From positions 1,178,001 through 1,242,000 of the forward strand of contig NZ_JAIETU010000002.1 of assembly GCF_019744875.1 (NCBI RefSeq): 64,000 bases of DNA, read 5' to 3'. The position numbers and the translations under genes were made by a program. This stretch comes from Hyphomicrobium sp. GTDB taxonomy: Bacteria > Pseudomonadota > Alphaproteobacteria > Rhizobiales > Hyphomicrobiaceae. Shown here one piece after another: positions 34,633 to 43,269 of the stretch. A model generated the notes under the pieces. It worked only from the letters and a program-made list of their open reading frames with translations. It did not search any database and was not told where the DNA came from. How positions within the stretch are numbered: the stretch's first letter is position 1; each line of letters starts with the position of its first letter.

Positions 34633-34989
34633 ATGGCCTACGTTGATGGATTTCTGCTGATTGTGCCGACCGACAAGATCGACGACTACAAGAAGATCTC
34701 AAAGAAGGCCGGCAAGGTCTGGCGCGAATACGGCGCGCTCGAATATCGCGAATGTGTCGGTGACGACCTCGACATGCCGTTCGGGCGCCCGTTTCCCAAG
34801 CTCCTGAAGCTCAAGCCGACCGAGACGGCGGTGTTCTCCTGGATCGTCTACAAATCGAAGGCGCAGCGGAACCAGGTGAACGCCAAGGTCATGAAAGACC
34901 CGCGCCTCAACGACATGGATCCCAAGTCGATGCCGTTCGACATGAAGAAGATGTCGATGGGCGGGTTCACCGTGCTGGTGGACGTCTGA
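34633..34989 (+). CDS. DUF1428 family protein
   Basis: 118 residues; the family is small cytoplasmic proteins of dimeric ferredoxin-like fold with no assigned role. The pattern is clear: AYVDGFLLIVPTDKIDDYKK, WREYGALEYRECVGDDL, ETAVFSWIVYKSKAQRNQVN, and the closing KRMxxGGFxxLV-type end (KKMSMGGFTVLVDV). It sits on the opposite strand between dctP and dctQ and so splits the TRAP transporter genes; nothing else links it to transport. Confidence 0.88.
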   Translation: MAYVDGFLLIVPTDKIDDYKKISKKAGKVWREYGALEYRECVGDDLDMPFGRPFPKLLKLKPTETAVFSWIVYKSKAQRNQVNAKVMKDPRLNDMDPKSMPFDMKKMSMGGFTVLVDV

Positions 34990-35014
34990 CAGGCTCCTGC
35001 CCCGCGGAACGGGG

Positions 35015-36031
35015 TTAGTGAGGCTTGCGGCCCGTGACGGCATAGATGCGATCGATGAGGTCGCGGCCAACACGGCCCGCCATCTCGTCGTGGACAGGCA
35101 AGAGCGCGGCGATCCAGGCCGCGCGCTCGGCCTCCGTCGGCTCGTGGAACGTGGTGCGGCCGGAGGCCTTCATCTCAGCCAGCGCGTCGTCGTTTTCCTG
35201 GCCGGCATACGCGTTGGCGACCGGCGTCGTCTCGGCCACGGCGCGTTCGAGGGCGGCGCGAATGTCGGGCGGAAGGCCGGTCCAGAACGCGTGATTAGAG
35301 ATCACCGCGTAGCCCAGATAGCCATGGTTCGTCATCGTGGCGTGGGTCTGCACCTCGTACATTTTCTGCGTGTACATGTTGGCCGGCGTGTTTTCCGTGC
35401 CGTCGACCACGCCCGACGAGAGCGCCTGATAGGCCTCCGAAAAGGCCATCACCTGCGGCACGCCGCCCATCGCCCACATCTGCGCCTCGATGACTTTCGA
35501 CGCCTGGATGCGCATCTTGAGACCGAGCACGTCGTCCGGTTCGCGGAGCGGGGTGTTGGCCGACAGGATTTTGAAGCCGTTGTTCCAGTAGGCGAGTCCG
35601 ATGAGGCCTTTCGCCTCCAGCCTGCCCAAGAGATCGCGGCCGATGTCGCCGTGCGTGACTTTCTCCAGGGCCTCGTAGTCGGGGAAGATGTAGGGCAGGT
35701 CGAACGCCTCGAAGGCCTTGATGCCGAGCGGGCCGAACTTCGACACGGACGGCGCGAGCATCTGCACGGCTCCGAGTTGCAGGGCCTCCAGCTCCTCCTT
35801 GTCCTTGTAGAGTTGCGAGTTCGGGTAGAGCTCAATGCGGACGCGGCCGTTCGTGTAGCGCTCGGCAAGCGCCTTGAAGTGCTCGGCGGCGCGGCTCTTG
35901 TGCGATTGGGGCGCGGCCACGTGGCTGAACTTGATGACGAGCGGCGCGGGGTCTGCCGCGAGGGCCGCTAGGGGCCAGACGCCCGCGAGCCCAATTCCCG
36001 CAAGCACGATGGCCATCCCGGCGCTGCGCAT
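35015..36031 (-). CDS. dctP: TRAP transporter periplasmic substrate-binding protein
   Basis: 338 residues with a Sec signal peptide (MAIVLAGIGLAGVWPLAALA, then ADP). The DctP signature is complete: IKFSHVAAPQSHKSRAAEHF, ALAERYTNGRVRIELYPNSQ, LYKDKEELEALQLGAVQMLA, and the binding-site arginine region LGLKMRIQASKVIEAQM followed by GVVDGTENTPANMYTQKMYE. Likely substrates are dicarboxylates or other organic acids. Its permease genes dctQM lie downstream on the same strand, beyond the opposed DUF1428 gene. Confidence 0.92.
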   Translation of the reverse strand: MRSAGMAIVLAGIGLAGVWPLAALAADPAPLVIKFSHVAAPQSHKSRAAEHFKALAERYTNGRVRIELYPNSQLYKDKEELEALQLGAVQMLAPSVSKFGPLGIKAFEAFDLPYIFPDYEALEKVTHGDIGRDLLGRLEAKGLIGLAYWNNGFKILSANTPLREPDDVLGLKMRIQASKVIEAQMWAMGGVPQVMAFSEAYQALSSGVVDGTENTPANMYTQKMYEVQTHATMTNHGYLGYAVISNHAFWTGLPPDIRAALERAVAETTPVANAYAGQENDDALAEMKASGRTTFHEPTEAERAAWIAALLPVHDEMAGRVGRDLIDRIYAVTGRKPH

Positions 36032-36063
36032 TGCCCGTGTCCCCCCGCGTCCAACCGGCTTCG

Positions 36064-36303
36064 TCAGCTCTTCGGCGTCTCGCGCGGCTCATTTGAGGCC
36101 AGGCGGGCCTCCTCCTCTGCTCGCTCCTCTGCCCGGCGCCAGTCGCGCAGGATGCGGCGCGTGAGGCGGAACACGCGGCGCGCGCGGCGGCGGTCGTCCC
36201 TCGGCAGGCAGACGCAACAACAGCAGAAGAAGGGCCTGCGCGCGATGGTGAGCATCAACTCGCGATGCTTCCAGGCCGTGTCGTTCGAAACGCTGCCGGT
36301 CAT
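36064..36303 (-). CDS. Small Cys/Arg-rich protein, unknown function
   Basis: 79 residues. It holds a cysteine cluster (FFCCCCVCLPRD) followed by a strongly basic stretch (RRRARRVFRLTRRILRDWRR) and an acidic/charged tail. There is no signal peptide. Its ATG overlaps the prmB stop by four bases (ATGA), which is the main support for it being a real gene. The cysteines could bind metal, or the clustered cysteines plus basic helix could mediate membrane association; neither is established. No family recognised. Confidence 0.5.
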   Translation of the reverse strand: MTGSVSNDTAWKHRELMLTIARRPFFCCCCVCLPRDDRRRARRVFRLTRRILRDWRRAEERAEEEARLASNEPRETPKS

Positions 36304-37235
36304 GCCTTGCGTCTCCTATCGCCTCCCTGGCGCCTCAAAGCGTCGGCGGACAGCGCAAACAGCTCGCCCTCGCTTTGCTCGGTATCGAGCCAAAGGAACG
36401 GCAACGACGGGTATTCGGTTTCAAGCGCCTCGCGCGCCATGCCGACTTCGACCACCAGCATCCCCTCAGTATTCAGATGAACAGCGGCCTCGGCCAGGAT
36501 GCGGCGCACGATGTCCAGCCCGTCGTCGCCGCCGAGATGGGCCAGCTCGGGCTCGGCCCTGTACTCGGGCGGGAAGGCCGCGACGGCTTCGGCGGTGACG
36601 TAGGGCGGATTGGCGATAATGAGGTCGTAGGTCCGGCCTTCGAGGCCGGCAAAGAGGTCGGACCGGTGGAGGGCGACCCGGTCGCCGAGGCCGTAGTCCT
36701 CGACGTTGCGGGCCGCGACCTCGAGCGCGCCGACCGAGATGTCGATGGCGTCGACGGCCGCGTTCGGGAACGTGAGGGCGGCCAGGATGGCGAGGCAGCC
36801 CGAGCCGGTGCAGAGGTCGAGGATGCTTTCGACGCCATCGGGGTCGGGCACCACGGCCGAGAGCCCGTCGTCCAGGAGCTCGCCGATGTAGGAGCGCGGC
36901 ACGATCACACGCTCGTCGACGTAGAACGGGCGACCGCGGATCCAGGCCGCGTTAACCAGATATGCGGCGGGCTTGCGGGTCGCGACGCGCTGCTGGATCA
37001 GGTCCGCCACCCTGGCGCGCTCGTCACGCGTCAGGCGTGCCTCCATCCAGGGCTCAAGCTGATCGATGGGCAGGCTCAGCGCCGACAGAATGAGGTAGGC
37101 GGCCTCGTCGAGGGCTGTCTCAGTGCCATGGCCGAACGACAGATTGGCCGCCGTGAAGCGGCTGACCGCGTAGCGCAACCAGTCCCGGATCGTGACCAGG
37201 TCGTCGAGGTGGCTGAAGTCGGCTGATGTGCTCAT
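36300..37235 (-). CDS. prmB: Ribosomal protein L3 N5-glutamine methyltransferase
   Basis: 311 residues. It methylates a glutamine in ribosomal protein L3, using SAM. The N-terminal helical domain ([38 protein letters not shown]) is typical of PrmB rather than PrmC. The Rossmann methyltransferase domain has [20 protein letters not shown] and the catalytic NPPY motif ([17 protein letters not shown]). [13 protein letters not shown] follows. The upstream side is divergent from ftfL. Confidence 0.92.
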   Translation of the reverse strand: MSTSADFSHLDDLVTIRDWLRYAVSRFTAANLSFGHGTETALDEAAYLILSALSLPIDQLEPWMEARLTRDERARVADLIQQRVATRKPAAYLVNAAWIRGRPFYVDERVIVPRSYIGELLDDGLSAVVPDPDGVESILDLCTGSGCLAILAALTFPNAAVDAIDISVGALEVAARNVEDYGLGDRVALHRSDLFAGLEGRTYDLIIANPPYVTAEAVAAFPPEYRAEPELAHLGGDDGLDIVRRILAEAAVHLNTEGMLVVEVGMAREALETEYPSLPFLWLDTEQSEGELFALSADALRRQGGDRRRKA

Positions 37236-37547
37236 GGACCCGTGCGCGGTTGCTCGTCTCCAGTGTCCCTAGCCGATGGGGCGGGCGGTGCCAACCGACA
37301 GTTCGACCGAGGGTGCGCCGAAAACCGCCCGGAGACGCCGCTGCGCGTGATCATGGCGTGCAAAAAATTTCACAATGGGTATTCGCAGCATTCGCAACTG
37401 CGAAAGAATTTGCACGTCGCGTCATCGTGTCCAAGCGCTATCGTGCCGCTTGGCGAAGCGCACGCAAAACGCCAATATCGCCAGCTTCGGCCCCACCTGT
37501 GCGGCGGCGGGGTGCACATACAGAAACGACCATTCGGAGGGAACACC
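37236..37547 (+). other. Intergenic region between prmB and ftfL
   Basis: 312 bases with no convincing gene. Its middle (about 37350-37440) is more AT-rich and contains direct ATTCGCA repeats and a palindrome, so it likely carries ftfL control elements. Confidence 0.5.
37391..37404. promoter_or_regulatory. Candidate operator upstream of ftfL
   Basis: Inverted repeat TTCGCA-AC-TGCGAA, about 145 bases before the ftfL start. A direct repeat of ATTCGCA lies just upstream (37381-37387 and 37390-37396). Size and symmetry would suit a LysR-type regulator such as QscR, but the identity is inference. Confidence 0.4.
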
Positions 37548-39224
37548 GTGACGGTGAAATCAGATATCGAGATCGCGCGCGAAGCCAAGATGCGGCCGAT
37601 CACGGAAGTTGCGGCGAAACTCGGAATCCCTGCCGACGCGATCATCCCCTACGGCACCACGAAGGCGAAGCTCTCGTTCGACTTCATCAACGCGCTGAAC
37701 ACCCGCCCCGACGGCAAGCTGATCCTCGTCACGGCCATCAGTCCGACGCCGGCCGGCGAAGGCAAGACCACGACGACGGTCGGTCTCACGGATGGCCTCA
37801 ACCGCATCGGCAAGAAGGCCATGTGCTGCCTGCGCGAGCCTTCGCTCGGCCCCTGCTTCGGCGTCAAGGGCGGCGCGGCCGGCGGCGGCTATGCGCAGGT
37901 CGTTCCGATGGAAGACATCAACCTGCACTTCACCGGCGACTTCCACGCCATCACGAGCGCGCACAACCTGCTCTCGGCCCTGATCGACAATCACATCTAC
38001 TGGGGCAACAGCCTCGGCATCGACAGCCGCCGCGTCGAGTGGAAGCGCGTTCTCGACATGAACGATCGCGCGCTGCGCTCGATCACGAACTCGCTCGGCG
38101 GCGTCTCGAACGGATACCCGCGCGAGGACGGCTTCGACATCACGGTGGCGTCCGAGGTGATGGCCATCCTCTGTCTTGCGAGCGACCTCAAGGATCTCGA
38201 AAACCGCCTCGGCAACATCATCATCGGCTACACGCGCGAGAAGAAGCCGGTGCGTGCGCGTGATCTCAAGGCAGACGGCGCCATGACCGTGCTGCTCAAG
38301 GACGCGCTGATGCCGAACATGGTGCAGACGCTCGAAAACAACCCCGCCTTCATTCACGGCGGGCCGTTCGCGAATATCGCGCATGGCTGCAACTCGGTGC
38401 TGGCGACCAAGAGCGCGCTCAAGGTTTCCGACTACGTCGTGACGGAAGCGGGCTTCGGCGCCGATCTCGGGGCCGAGAAGTTCTTCGACATCAAGTGCCG
38501 CAAGGCGGGCCTCAAGCCGGCCGCTACGGTGATCGTCGCGACCGTGCGCGCGCTGAAGATGCATGGCGGCGTGGCCAAGGACAACCTCAAGAACGAGGAC
38601 GTCGCCGCCGTTGCCAAGGGCTGCGACAACCTCAAGCGCCACATCGAGAACGTGAACAAGTTCGGCGTGCCGGCAATCGTCGCCATCAACCGCTTCATCA
38701 CGGACACCGACGCGGAAATCCAGGAAGTCATGCGCGCTGCCGAAAGCATGGGCACGCGCGCCTTCATGTGCACGCACTGGGCCGATGGCGGCGCGGGCAC
38801 TGAAGCGCTGGCGCAGCACGTCGTCGAGATCGCGAACTCGGGCAAAGCGGATTTCAAGCCGCTCTATCCGGATGACCTGCCGCTGCGCGACAAGGTCCGC
38901 AAGATCGCGACCGAGATCTACCGCGCCTCCGACATCGCCTGCGACAGCTCTGTCGAGACGAAGTTCAAGGACCTGGAGGCGATGGGCTTCGGCCATCTGC
39001 CGGTCTGCATGGCCAAGACGCAGTACTCGTTCTCCACCGACCCGACCAAGCGCGGCGCGCCGACGGGCCATGTGGTGCCGGTGCGCGAGCTTCGGCTTTC
39101 GGCGGGCGCCGAGTTCGTGGTCGTCGTCACGGGCGAGATCATGACCATGCCGGGTCTGCCGCGCGTGCCCTCGGCGGATTCGATCCGGCTCAACTCCGAA
39201 GGCCTGATCGAGGGTCTGTTCTAG
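37548..39224 (+). CDS. ftfL: Formate-tetrahydrofolate ligase
   Basis: 558 residues from the GTG at 37548 (GGAGGG upstream); the frame is open further 5' but without similarity. It joins formate to tetrahydrofolate with ATP, the entry of C1 units into the serine cycle. The family is obvious: [20 protein letters not shown], the ATP site [60 protein letters not shown] and [20 protein letters not shown]. Length equals the usual 557. A perfect terminator follows. It lies about 5 kb beyond the sga-ppc cluster. Confidence 0.97.
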   Translation: MTVKSDIEIAREAKMRPITEVAAKLGIPADAIIPYGTTKAKLSFDFINALNTRPDGKLILVTAISPTPAGEGKTTTTVGLTDGLNRIGKKAMCCLREPSLGPCFGVKGGAAGGGYAQVVPMEDINLHFTGDFHAITSAHNLLSALIDNHIYWGNSLGIDSRRVEWKRVLDMNDRALRSITNSLGGVSNGYPREDGFDITVASEVMAILCLASDLKDLENRLGNIIIGYTREKKPVRARDLKADGAMTVLLKDALMPNMVQTLENNPAFIHGGPFANIAHGCNSVLATKSALKVSDYVVTEAGFGADLGAEKFFDIKCRKAGLKPAATVIVATVRALKMHGGVAKDNLKNEDVAAVAKGCDNLKRHIENVNKFGVPAIVAINRFITDTDAEIQEVMRAAESMGTRAFMCTHWADGGAGTEALAQHVVEIANSGKADFKPLYPDDLPLRDKVRKIATEIYRASDIACDSSVETKFKDLEAMGFGHLPVCMAKTQYSFSTDPTKRGAPTGHVVPVRELRLSAGAEFVVVVTGEIMTMPGLPRVPSADSIRLNSEGLIEGLF

Positions 39225-39246
39225 ACTTCGATCACCGCTCAATGCG

Positions 39247-39281
39247 AAACCGGCCGGTGCACTGCACCGGCCGGTTTTTTT
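39247..39281 (+). terminator. Intrinsic terminator after ftfL
   Basis: Perfect inverted repeat (15-base arms, 39247-39261 and 39263-39277) centred on GTGCACTGCAC and followed by a T-run. It can also work for the opposing gene at 39325. Confidence 0.9.
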
Positions 39282-39324
39282 GTCGATGGTTTGAAGCGCG
39301 TCGATGCTTCAGAGGCGTCGTGCT

Positions 39325-39687
39325 TCAGAGGCGCCGTGTCTGATCGTCATCGGCCGCGTCTGCCGGGGCCTGCCCCGTACCCGCCTCGGCAAGTGCCGCG
39401 GCATCGGCCGCCGAGGCCGCCGCCATGCGGCGCTGCTCGCGCGCCCGGAACGCCTCGTGCTTGGCGTGCTCTTCGCGCGCGCGGACAACGAAGACCTTGT
39501 AGGCGTGCAGCGCGATGCCCGCGCCCCAGCCCAGCACGACCCACTGCACCCAGAAGTGCTCGCCCTCGATCAGGTTGATGATCGCCAGGCCGGCTATGAC
39601 CGCCAGGAACATGATGAAATGGGTGTAGAACCCATTGATTGCCTTATCACGCTCACTTTCCATGGCGTGCTCGAAGAGGTCATCCAT
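39325..39687 (-). CDS. 2TM-domain membrane protein
   Basis: 120 residues from the ATG at 39687, which has AGGAGG upstream. It has the 2TM domain layout: a lead of AINGFYTHFIMFLAVIAGLA, a short loop with EGEHFWVQWVVLGWGAGIAL, and a charged region (RAREEHAKHEAFRAREQRRM) followed by an Ala/Asp-rich tail. 2TM domains occur alone or fused to histidine kinases; as a stand-alone protein the role is unknown. Confidence 0.8.
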   Translation of the reverse strand: MDDLFEHAMESERDKAINGFYTHFIMFLAVIAGLAIINLIEGEHFWVQWVVLGWGAGIALHAYKVFVVRAREEHAKHEAFRAREQRRMAAASAADAAALAEAGTGQAPADAADDDQTRRL

Positions 39688-39779
39688 CGCGAAGCCTCCT
39701 GGTCCTAAATTGCTCCGATGCGGACCCACCTTACACCCATTGGAGCGCAGGGAAATGCCTCCTACGGAACACTTTGCAG

Positions 39780-40784
39780 TTAAGCAACAAGATGAAGTAA
39801 CTGCGTGGCCGGGCGCATGTATTCAAAGCCCTGGGCGACGAGCCGGCCTTCGGCCGCATCTGCGACCATGGCGAGGCGGGTCGTCGCGTTCAGGATCGGC
39901 GGCTTAAGCCAGGTAAAGTCGGTCTCCAGGTCGGGCACAATGCAGTGCATCATCGAGGCCCGTTCGGCACTCGCGATGCCACGCGAGCGGCCGCGCCAGC
40001 CCGGCGCTTCCCAGTGATTGGCGGCCACGTTGGGGCCAACGTGAAGGCGGGCATCCGTCTCCGTGCGCTCGATCACGATCGTTTCGCTCGGCCGGACGCC
40101 TGCCAGCGAGAAGATGGCGGGGGTGGAAATGGGCTCACGCGCCAGCCGCTCCCGGGCCTCGGCGAAATCGGCGGCCTCCTCGAACACGGATCGCAGCAGA
40201 TGGGCCGGCGTGGGGTGCGGCATGGTCCAGACGCGACGGCGGCTCAGGGCCCAATCAAGCACATAGAACCCCACGGCCTTGCGCATCGGGGCCTGATTGA
40301 GGGCTGCCGAAAAGCGCCCCGGCGCCATGCCCGTCAGCACGCCGGTGTAGCCCGGCCAGGTCAGGGTCACGAACGGGCCATGGCGGCTCGCCACGCGCGC
40401 GGCGATGACGTGGCGGCCGAGGCCCGGCGTGCGCCAGTCCAGCACGCGGATCAGGCGCGCGCTTTTGCGGCCCGGGCCGGGTGCGACGCGGCAGGTGCAC
40501 GCCCATTCATAGTTGACGGACAGAAAGTAGGCGCCCGGACGTTTCAACCGCTCGGCGATGGCGTCGATTTCAGGGAGGTGGGCATTCTCCCACTTTGCAA
40601 GCCATCGGCGAGAGACGCTGTCGAGCTGGCGGAGGGCCGCCGACGGCAGAGGGCCGGTCGCGAGATCGAGCAAGGCATGCGCGCGCGCCTCATGGGCCAC
40701 CAGCGTTTCCATCGGAAACTCAGGCCCGGTGTCGAGAACCGGAATGGGCTCCAGCGGATCGAAGGCGTGGGCGGGGGACAGCAT
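39780..40784 (-). CDS. NTN-hydrolase-like protein (acid ceramidase / C45-type amidohydrolase family)
   Basis: 334 residues from the ATG at 40784 (GGAGG ten bases upstream); a GTG at 40850 would add 22. The core NYEWACTCRVAPG, LIRVLDWRTPGLGRHVIAAR, FVTLTWPGYTGVLTGMAPGR and FSAALNQAPM resembles acid ceramidase and related N-terminal-nucleophile amide hydrolases, where a cysteine becomes the catalytic N-terminus after self-cleavage. The candidate nucleophile is one of the two cysteines in ACTC. A later HCIVPDLETDFTW segment is also conserved-looking. Substrate unknown; possibly an N-acyl amide. Confidence 0.65.
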   Translation of the reverse strand: MLSPAHAFDPLEPIPVLDTGPEFPMETLVAHEARAHALLDLATGPLPSAALRQLDSVSRRWLAKWENAHLPEIDAIAERLKRPGAYFLSVNYEWACTCRVAPGPGRKSARLIRVLDWRTPGLGRHVIAARVASRHGPFVTLTWPGYTGVLTGMAPGRFSAALNQAPMRKAVGFYVLDWALSRRRVWTMPHPTPAHLLRSVFEEAADFAEARERLAREPISTPAIFSLAGVRPSETIVIERTETDARLHVGPNVAANHWEAPGWRGRSRGIASAERASMMHCIVPDLETDFTWLKPPILNATTRLAMVADAAEGRLVAQGFEYMRPATQLLHLVA

Positions 40785-41035
40785 GGAAGCGGCGGCCTCC
40801 TGCCGCGACGGCGCCTGTCTCGGAGGCGAACCCAAGACGTAGACTTTCACGCGGCGGCGTCAAGCACGGCACCCACCGACGGGGCGGACACCATCACCGA
40901 CGGCGCGGCCGTCGCGCGACGTCCCGCGCCCAGATCGCGAGGTTGTGATTGACGATATCGACCTTTGTGTAGCACGCGCATCAGTTATGCGCTGTTACCA
41001 CTACGGTCTCCGGTCTTCACTCGCGGGAAACGATC

Positions 41036-42883
41036 ATGCGCCTTCGCCACCCTCTCCAAGCCGTCTCACGTCTCGGCGCCATCGCCGCCCTTGTTGCGAT
41101 CGCTCTCCCCGTCCCCCTGCCCGCCCTCTCTCCACCCGCTCATGCGGGCGATGTCGACGACGCTCGTCTCCTCGGCGCCGATGCCGACCGGGACAATTGG
41201 CTGATCCATGGCCGCGATTACGCCAACCTAAGATTCTCGCCCCTCGATGCGATCAATCCCAAGTCGATCAAGGGGCTGGTGCCCAAGTGGATCTATCAGC
41301 CCGGCACGGCGTCGACGTTTCAAACCACGCCGCTCGTCGCCGATGGCGTCATGTATGTTTCCGCACCGGGGTCGAGCGTGATGGCGGTCGACGCTGCGAC
41401 CGGACAGGAACGCTGGCGTTACGACCATAAATCACGCGCCGCCAAGCTGTGCTGCGGGCCGGCAAACCGAGGCGTGTCGCTCGGGTACGGCAAGGTTTTC
41501 GTGGCGACGGTCGATGCTCGCCTGATCGCGCTGGCGCAGGACAGCGGCAAGGTGCTGTGGGACATCGCACTGGCCGAAGAGGGCGGCGGAAACACGGAGG
41601 ACCGGGCCGCGCTCGGCAACGCCGACCCGGCCATCAAAGGCAAGGTGACGGGCTCGACCGGCATTGGCGCGTCCTCGGCGCCGCTCGTCTATGACGGGAA
41701 GGTGTTCATCGGCGTGACGGGCGTCGGCTACGGCCTGCACGTGGAAAGCGACCGGCCTGGTACGCCGCTGGGCGCGGTCGTCGGGATTGCCGGGCGATAC
41801 GGCCGCCCCGGGTTTCTCGGCGCATACGATGCGGCGACCGGCAAGAAGGTCTGGCAGTTCGACACCACGCAGGAGGGATGGGAAGGCGCCTTCACTGCCG
41901 TGACGGCCGACGGCATCAAGCTGCCGCGTGACATTGCAGCGGAAAAGGCAGCAATGCCCGAGCATCGCGATGCCTGGAAGTTCGGCGGCGGATCTGTGTG
42001 GCACGCGCCCGCCGCGGATCCGGCCCTCGGCCTCATCTATCTCGGGGTCGGCAACCCCTCTCCACAGGCGGCGAGCGAGAGCCGCCCGGGCGACAACCTC
42101 TACACCGTGTCCATCGTCGCGCTCGAGGCTGCGACGGGCAAGCTGCGCTGGTACTTCCAGCAGGTGCCGCACGACGTGTGGGGCTATGACGTGGCGAGCC
42201 CGCCGTCGCTGTTCGACGTGGTCGTCGACGGCAAGACGGTGCCGGCGCTCGGGCAGGCATCGAAGCTCGGATGGTACTACGTGATCGACCGGCGGGACGG
42301 GCGTCTCCTGTTCAAGTCCGAAGCGTTCGTGCCGCAGGCCAACATGTTCCAGTCGCCGACCAAGGAAGGCGTGACGATCTCGCCAGGCGTGGGCGGGGGC
42401 GCCAACTGGTCGCCCGCGGCCGTCGACGCGCGCAAGGGCGTGGCGTTCATTGCCGCCATGCATATGCCGACGCGCTACCGCACCGAAACGCTGCCCGCGT
42501 TCGAAGGCAAGCCGGCCGTGACTTACTACACGATCGAGCCGCAGAAGGATGTGCCCTGGTGGGGCACGCTGACCGCGATCGACCTTGCAAAGGGCGGCAA
42601 GCTTCTCTGGCAGCAGAAAACGAACGAGCCGCTGGTCGGCGGCGTGCTTGCCACGGCGGGCGGGCTTGTTTTTACGGGAGAAGGCAACGGCAATCTCTCC
42701 GCATTCGACGCCGCGAAGGGCGACCGGCTCTGGCAATTCAACTGCGGCGCAGGCGTAAACGCGCCGCCGGTCAGCTACGCGGTCGGGGGCAAGCAGTATG
42801 TGGCGGTGGCAGCCGGCGGCAGCCAGATCTGGGGCTTCCGCCAGGGAGGGGCCGTGATCTCGTTCGGTCTCGTGGATCCGTAG
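41036..42883 (+). CDS. Periplasmic PQQ-dependent dehydrogenase-like quinoprotein
   Basis: 615 residues with a long signal peptide (ending SPPAHA). It is an eight-bladed propeller of the methanol/alcohol/glucose dehydrogenase superfamily: DNWLIHGRDYANLRFSPLDA, the vicinal cysteine pair (KLCCGPANRG, about 138-139), GGGSVWHAPAADP, GVGNPSP and repeated AATGK..W strands. It has no cytochrome c domain. In classical enzymes the catalytic base is the first Asp of a W-D-x-D/A motif; here the aligned sequence is HDVWGYD (about 382-385), so that Asp is Gly. Whether it is an active dehydrogenase is therefore unclear. It is not a typical MxaF or XoxF. Confidence 0.85.
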   Translation: MRLRHPLQAVSRLGAIAALVAIALPVPLPALSPPAHAGDVDDARLLGADADRDNWLIHGRDYANLRFSPLDAINPKSIKGLVPKWIYQPGTASTFQTTPLVADGVMYVSAPGSSVMAVDAATGQERWRYDHKSRAAKLCCGPANRGVSLGYGKVFVATVDARLIALAQDSGKVLWDIALAEEGGGNTEDRAALGNADPAIKGKVTGSTGIGASSAPLVYDGKVFIGVTGVGYGLHVESDRPGTPLGAVVGIAGRYGRPGFLGAYDAATGKKVWQFDTTQEGWEGAFTAVTADGIKLPRDIAAEKAAMPEHRDAWKFGGGSVWHAPAADPALGLIYLGVGNPSPQAASESRPGDNLYTVSIVALEAATGKLRWYFQQVPHDVWGYDVASPPSLFDVVVDGKTVPALGQASKLGWYYVIDRRDGRLLFKSEAFVPQANMFQSPTKEGVTISPGVGGGANWSPAAVDARKGVAFIAAMHMPTRYRTETLPAFEGKPAVTYYTIEPQKDVPWWGTLTAIDLAKGGKLLWQQKTNEPLVGGVLATAGGLVFTGEGNGNLSAFDAAKGDRLWQFNCGAGVNAPPVSYAVGGKQYVAVAAGGSQIWGFRQGGAVISFGLVDP

Positions 42884-42909
42884 ACGAGCTTAGCAGACGG
42901 GCATCGGCG

Positions 42910-43134
42910 TCAGTCGCTCGGCATGATGAACCACAGCACGAGGTACGTCAGAATGCCCGGAAAGCCGATCGAGGCGACGGTCGCGACAACGTAGAGGAAG
43001 CGCGTGAGTGTGGGGTCCCATCCGAGCCACCGCGCCAAGCCTCCGCACACGCCACCGATCAGCGCGCCCTTGCTGACGCGCCGGAGCGGAGCTGACGTGT
43101 TCAAGAGCCTTGGGTCTGACGTTGGGTCCGGCAT
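42910..43134 (-). CDS. PspC-domain membrane protein
   Basis: 74 residues from the ATG at 43134 (a TTG at 43158 is possible). The PspC domain is recognisable: LRRVSKGALIGGVCGGLARWLGW in sense, then DPTLTRFLYVVATVASIGFP and a hydrophobic end (GILTYLVLWFIMP). In E. coli PspC belongs to the phage-shock response to membrane stress; stand-alone PspC proteins occur widely without the rest of the system. No pspA or pspB is nearby. Confidence 0.85.
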   Translation of the reverse strand: MPDPTSDPRLLNTSAPLRRVSKGALIGGVCGGLARWLGWDPTLTRFLYVVATVASIGFPGILTYLVLWFIMPSD

Positions 43135-43269
43135 GGCTTCTGCCCATTTTGTTGACAATCAATCTGCGTAACGGTCTTTAGGGGCGCTTCGTTCCACGCT
43201 GGCCGCTCCGCCGGGCTCAGGCCAGCCCCTCCGCGGCGATCGAACGCCCGTGTCATTGCCGAGACCTCG

